Under the pieces are notes generated by a model, which was given only the letters and a program-made list of their open reading frames with translations, was not told the origin of the DNA and ran no database searches. Position numbers and translations under genes: made by a program. A DNA stretch of 26,327 bases from Stenotrophobium sp040387055 (GTDB taxonomy: Bacteria > Pseudomonadota > Gammaproteobacteria > Nevskiales > Nevskiaceae). Of the stretch, positions 23,700-26,327 are shown piece after piece (position 1 is the first letter of the stretch; every line of letters begins with the position of its first letter). Location of the stretch: the NCBI GenBank assembly GCA_040387055.1, contig JAZKEM010000185.1:1-26327 (forward strand), read 5' to 3'.

Positions 23700-25193
23700 T
23701 TAGCGCCGCCAGAATGCCGGCGTAAAGATGATCAGCAGCGAGAAAATTTCTAGACGGCCGAGCAGCATCGTGAAGATCAGGATGCACTTGCCTATCTGCG
23801 ATACGCCGGCCATCGAGGCATTGTGGTCGCCGAGTCCAGGGCCGGAGTTGTTGATGCACGCGGACACTGCTGAGAACGCGGTTAGCGGATCGAGTCCCGT
23901 TGCAATCATTGCGGTAATCAGAATCAGCGTGGCGCCGATATACACTGAGAAGAAACCGCCAATGGCGTAGACAATCGGATCCGGCACAACCTTGCCTGCA
24001 AGCTTGATCGGCAGTTCCGCGCTCGGGTGAATCAAGCGCTGCATTTCGCGTGCTGCCTGCTTGACGAACAACATCAAGCGCACAACTTTGACGCCGCCTG
24101 CGGTCGAGCCAGCGCAGCCGACCATGTAGAACGTCAGGATCAACATGACCGGTGCATACGATGGCCAGATGCTTGGATCTGCGGTGCCAAAGCCGGTCGT
24201 TGAGCCATAGGACACAACATGAAATAAGGCCTTACGTATCGTGACTTCAGTACCATCGTAGGTATGAGCGATGAATAGCGGAATAGCGATCAGCACGGTG
24301 AAGCCGAGCACAATAAAGACGCTGGTTGCTGCTTCCGTGTCGCGCAGATAGGCGCCTAGGCTGCGCGAGCGCCATACCGCAAAGTGCGTCGCAAAATTCA
24401 GCGCGCCAAGCATCATGAAGAAGATGACGACGTATTCGATCAGTGGGCTGTTGTAATAGCCAATGCTGGCATCGTGATTTGAGAAACCGCCAGTGGCCAT
24501 CGTCGACATTGCATGCACGATGGCGTCAAACGGCGGCATGCCTGCCAGCCAGAATGAAAAGCCGCAGAGCACCGTCAGCGAGAGATAGACGATCCACAGC
24601 GCGCGCGCAGTTTCAGCGATGCGCGGTGTGAGTTTGGAGTCCTTCATCGGGCCCGGTGTTTCGGCCTTGTACAACTGCATACCACCGACGCCGAGCATGG
24701 GCAGAATGGCGACAGCAAGAACGATGATGCCCATGCCCCCGAGCCAAGATAGCTGCGCGCGGTAGAAGTTGATGGCGTGTGGAAGATTGTCGAGACCGCT
24801 TGGAATGACCGTGGCGCCGGTGGTGGTGAGACCGGAAACGGATTCAAACAGCGCGTCGATAAAACTGTGCCAGCCAACGTGAGTGAAATAAAGCGGGATC
24901 GCACCGAACAGTGATAGCACGGCCCAGAATGCCACGACGACGAGAAAGCCATCACGCGTTTTTAGTTCTGCGCGCGTGTGTCGCACCGGCCAGTAGATGA
25001 TTGCGCCGGTCAGCAGCGTGATCCAAAAGCCTTCCATGAAGGCGTAGACAACACCCTCGCCGTACAAAAGGCTGATTGCCATCGGCGGCAACATGCTCAG
25101 CGAAAACATCATCAGCAGAACGCCGGTGATGCGCTGCACGGCGGCAAAGCGCCTGCCGGGACTCGCGTAGGTCCGTGTTTCGGAGTAGCCCAT
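23700..25193 (-). CDS. trkH: TrkH potassium uptake channel subunit
   Basis: 497 residues from the ATG at 25193. The frame extends to a TTG at 25274, but that would overlap the end of trkA and add a polar, unlikely N-terminus. Integral inner-membrane K+ channel/transporter of the Trk/Ktr/HKT superfamily. The four pore loops with their selectivity-filter glycines are visible: LTTTGAT (near 125), MATGGFS (near 235), YGSTTGFG (near 333) and NNSGPGLG (near 450), separated by hydrophobic helices. It works with the cytosolic regulator TrkA, encoded just upstream with a 16-base gap. Length and filter order match TrkH of gammaproteobacteria (about 483 residues). Confidence 0.96.
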   Translation of the reverse strand: MGYSETRTYASPGRRFAAVQRITGVLLMMFSLSMLPPMAISLLYGEGVVYAFMEGFWITLLTGAIIYWPVRHTRAELKTRDGFLVVVAFWAVLSLFGAIPLYFTHVGWHSFIDALFESVSGLTTTGATVIPSGLDNLPHAINFYRAQLSWLGGMGIIVLAVAILPMLGVGGMQLYKAETPGPMKDSKLTPRIAETARALWIVYLSLTVLCGFSFWLAGMPPFDAIVHAMSTMATGGFSNHDASIGYYNSPLIEYVVIFFMMLGALNFATHFAVWRSRSLGAYLRDTEAATSVFIVLGFTVLIAIPLFIAHTYDGTEVTIRKALFHVVSYGSTTGFGTADPSIWPSYAPVMLILTFYMVGCAGSTAGGVKVVRLMLFVKQAAREMQRLIHPSAELPIKLAGKVVPDPIVYAIGGFFSVYIGATLILITAMIATGLDPLTAFSAVSACINNSGPGLGDHNASMAGVSQIGKCILIFTMLLGRLEIFSLLIIFTPAFWRR

Positions 25194-25209
25194 CAGCGAG
25201 GGGCGCTCA

Positions 25210-26327
25210 TCAGAAGAAGCTCGCGTTAACCTGGAACAACTTCTCGACATCCTTGACGCGTTTCTTGTCGACAAGGAACAGGATCACGTGATCTTCAGCT
25301 TCGATCACCGTGTCATGGTGAGCAATGATGACTTCTTCCCCGCGAACGATGGCGCCGATGGTGGTGCCGGGCGGCATTTTGATTTCGTCGAGGCGACGAC
25401 CCACAACGCGCGAATTATTGCGATCGCCATGAGCGACCGCTTCAATCGCTTCCGCTGCACCGCGACGCAGTGAATGTACTTTGACCACATCGCCGCGACG
25501 CACGCGTGCGAGCAGCGCAGAAACGGTCGACTGCTGCGGCGAGATCGCAATATCAATGGCGCCGCCTTCAACCAGATCGACGTATGAAAGTCGGTTGATC
25601 AGACACAGCGCTTTCTTTGCACCGAGACGCTTGGCCAACATTGCAGACAGAATATTGGCTTCGTCATCGTTGGTGATCGCGCAGAACACATCAACGTCTT
25701 CGATGTTTTCTTCCCGCAGCAGAACTTCATTGGCGCCATCACCCGTCAGCACGATGGTGTGCTCCAGCTGCTGTGCGAGAAACACCGCGCGTTCTTTGAA
25801 TTTTTCGATGATCTTGACTTGGATCTTGCTTGCTTCGAGCACCTTGGCCAGACGCAAGCCAATGTTGCCGCCACCAATCAGCATGACGCGCTTGACCGGT
25901 CTTTCGAGACGACGCAGTTCAGCAATGATCTTGGGAATGTGATTGCGCGCAGCGACGAAGAACACTTCGTCTTCAGCTTCGATCACGGTGTCGCCTTCCG
26001 GCAGAATCGGTCGTCCGCGACGATAGATCGCTGCGACGCGCGCATCGATGCCGGGCAGATGTGTTGGCAATTCTTTGAGCTGGCGTGACACCAGCGGGCC
26101 GCCGTAATACGCCTTAACGCCGACGAGTCGCACGCGGCCTTCGGCAAACTCGACGACCTGCAACGCGCCCGGATATTCAATCAGGCGCTGAATCAAATCA
26201 GTGACCAGCTGCTCCGGCGAAATGCGCATGTCGACTGGCAGCGCATCGGCGCTAAACAGTTTCTCTTCCTTGAGATAGTCGGTCGCGCGGACGCGAGCAA
26301 TCTTGGTTTGAGTTTGGAACAGCGTGC
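25210..26327 (-). CDS. trkA: TrkA, NAD-binding regulatory subunit of K+ uptake (N-terminus beyond window)
   Basis: The frame stays open to the window edge. The ATG at 26229 is internal because the codons before it read TLFQTQTKIARVRATDYLKEE, a well-known TrkA segment. About 371 of an expected 458 or so residues are present; the first RCK_N domain lies mostly outside. Visible: the first RCK_C region (ISPEQLVTDLIQRLIEYPGALQVVEFAEGRVRL), the second RCK_N with Rossmann motif VMLIGGGNIGLRLAK and GDGANEVLLREENIEDVD, and the second RCK_C (EEVIIAHHDTVIEAEDHVILFLVDK). Peripheral cytoplasmic protein that gates TrkH in response to nucleotides. The stop at 25210 lies 16 bases before trkH, so they form one operon. 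Confidence 0.96.
   Translation of the reverse strand, partial: TLFQTQTKIARVRATDYLKEEKLFSADALPVDMRISPEQLVTDLIQRLIEYPGALQVVEFAEGRVRLVGVKAYYGGPLVSRQLKELPTHLPGIDARVAAIYRRGRPILPEGDTVIEAEDEVFFVAARNHIPKIIAELRRLERPVKRVMLIGGGNIGLRLAKVLEASKIQVKIIEKFKERAVFLAQQLEHTIVLTGDGANEVLLREENIEDVDVFCAITNDDEANILSAMLAKRLGAKKALCLINRLSYVDLVEGGAIDIAISPQQSTVSALLARVRRGDVVKVHSLRRGAAEAIEAVAHGDRNNSRVVGRRLDEIKMPPGTTIGAIVRGEEVIIAHHDTVIEAEDHVILFLVDKKRVKDVEKLFQVNASFF

Noticed and set aside
25194..25274. Longer trkH start (TTG at 25274)
   Set aside because: It would overlap the trkA 3' end by 65 bases and add a polar extension not typical of TrkH; the ATG at 25193 gives a normal length.

Overview
The window looks like chromosomal core genome of a gammaproteobacterium of moderate GC, probably in or near the Xanthomonadales/Nevskiales. 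The reasons are a full-length polA with an intact proofreading domain, lptM next to lysA, ttcA, tamA-tamB, trkA-trkH, a cytosolic-type malate dehydrogenase of the Xanthomonas/Burkholderia sort, and a probable sX13-type small RNA downstream of polA. The genus cannot be fixed from this sequence. I see no prophage, insertion sequence, CRISPR array, tRNA or rRNA.

Layout. 2-2937, plus strand: the 3' part of a YbbP-like FtsX-domain ABC permease, a small exported His/Gly-rich protein, a structured repeat just behind that gene's terminator, and a two-helix membrane protein. 3125-4162: malate dehydrogenase with a strong terminator shared with a convergent TetR-family gene. 4177-6943: the TetR gene diverges from a CocE-like alpha/beta-hydrolase lipoprotein. 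The gap between them holds two copies of a 16-bp palindrome lying over a good sigma70 promoter, so this is probably a self-contained repressor-target pair.

6944-7433 has no convincing protein gene. On the minus strand it carries a well-formed small RNA gene with its own promoter, three stem-loops with C-rich loops and an intrinsic terminator. Directly behind that terminator lies a second copy of the structured repeat seen at 2342. 7434-11685, minus strand: lptM, lysA and polA are packed stop-to-start with GTG starts and lead toward the small RNA. 11790-12464: a cytosolic carboxylesterase convergent with tamB.

12524-17589, minus strand: the tamA-tamB outer-membrane assembly operon. After a 480-bp AT-rich gap comes a multi-pass GGDEF diguanylate cyclase on the plus strand. 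19476-22358, minus strand: ttcA, a DsbA/HCCA-isomerase-like protein and a TraB/GumN-VOC fusion form a chain of overlapping genes. 22449-23591: three small membrane proteins of unknown function. 23700 to the right edge: trkH and the 3' part of trkA, the potassium uptake system.

The most interesting items are the sX13-like RNA, the repeat family with GGA-loop hairpins placed right behind terminators, the paired TetR operators, and the exported TraB-VOC fusion.
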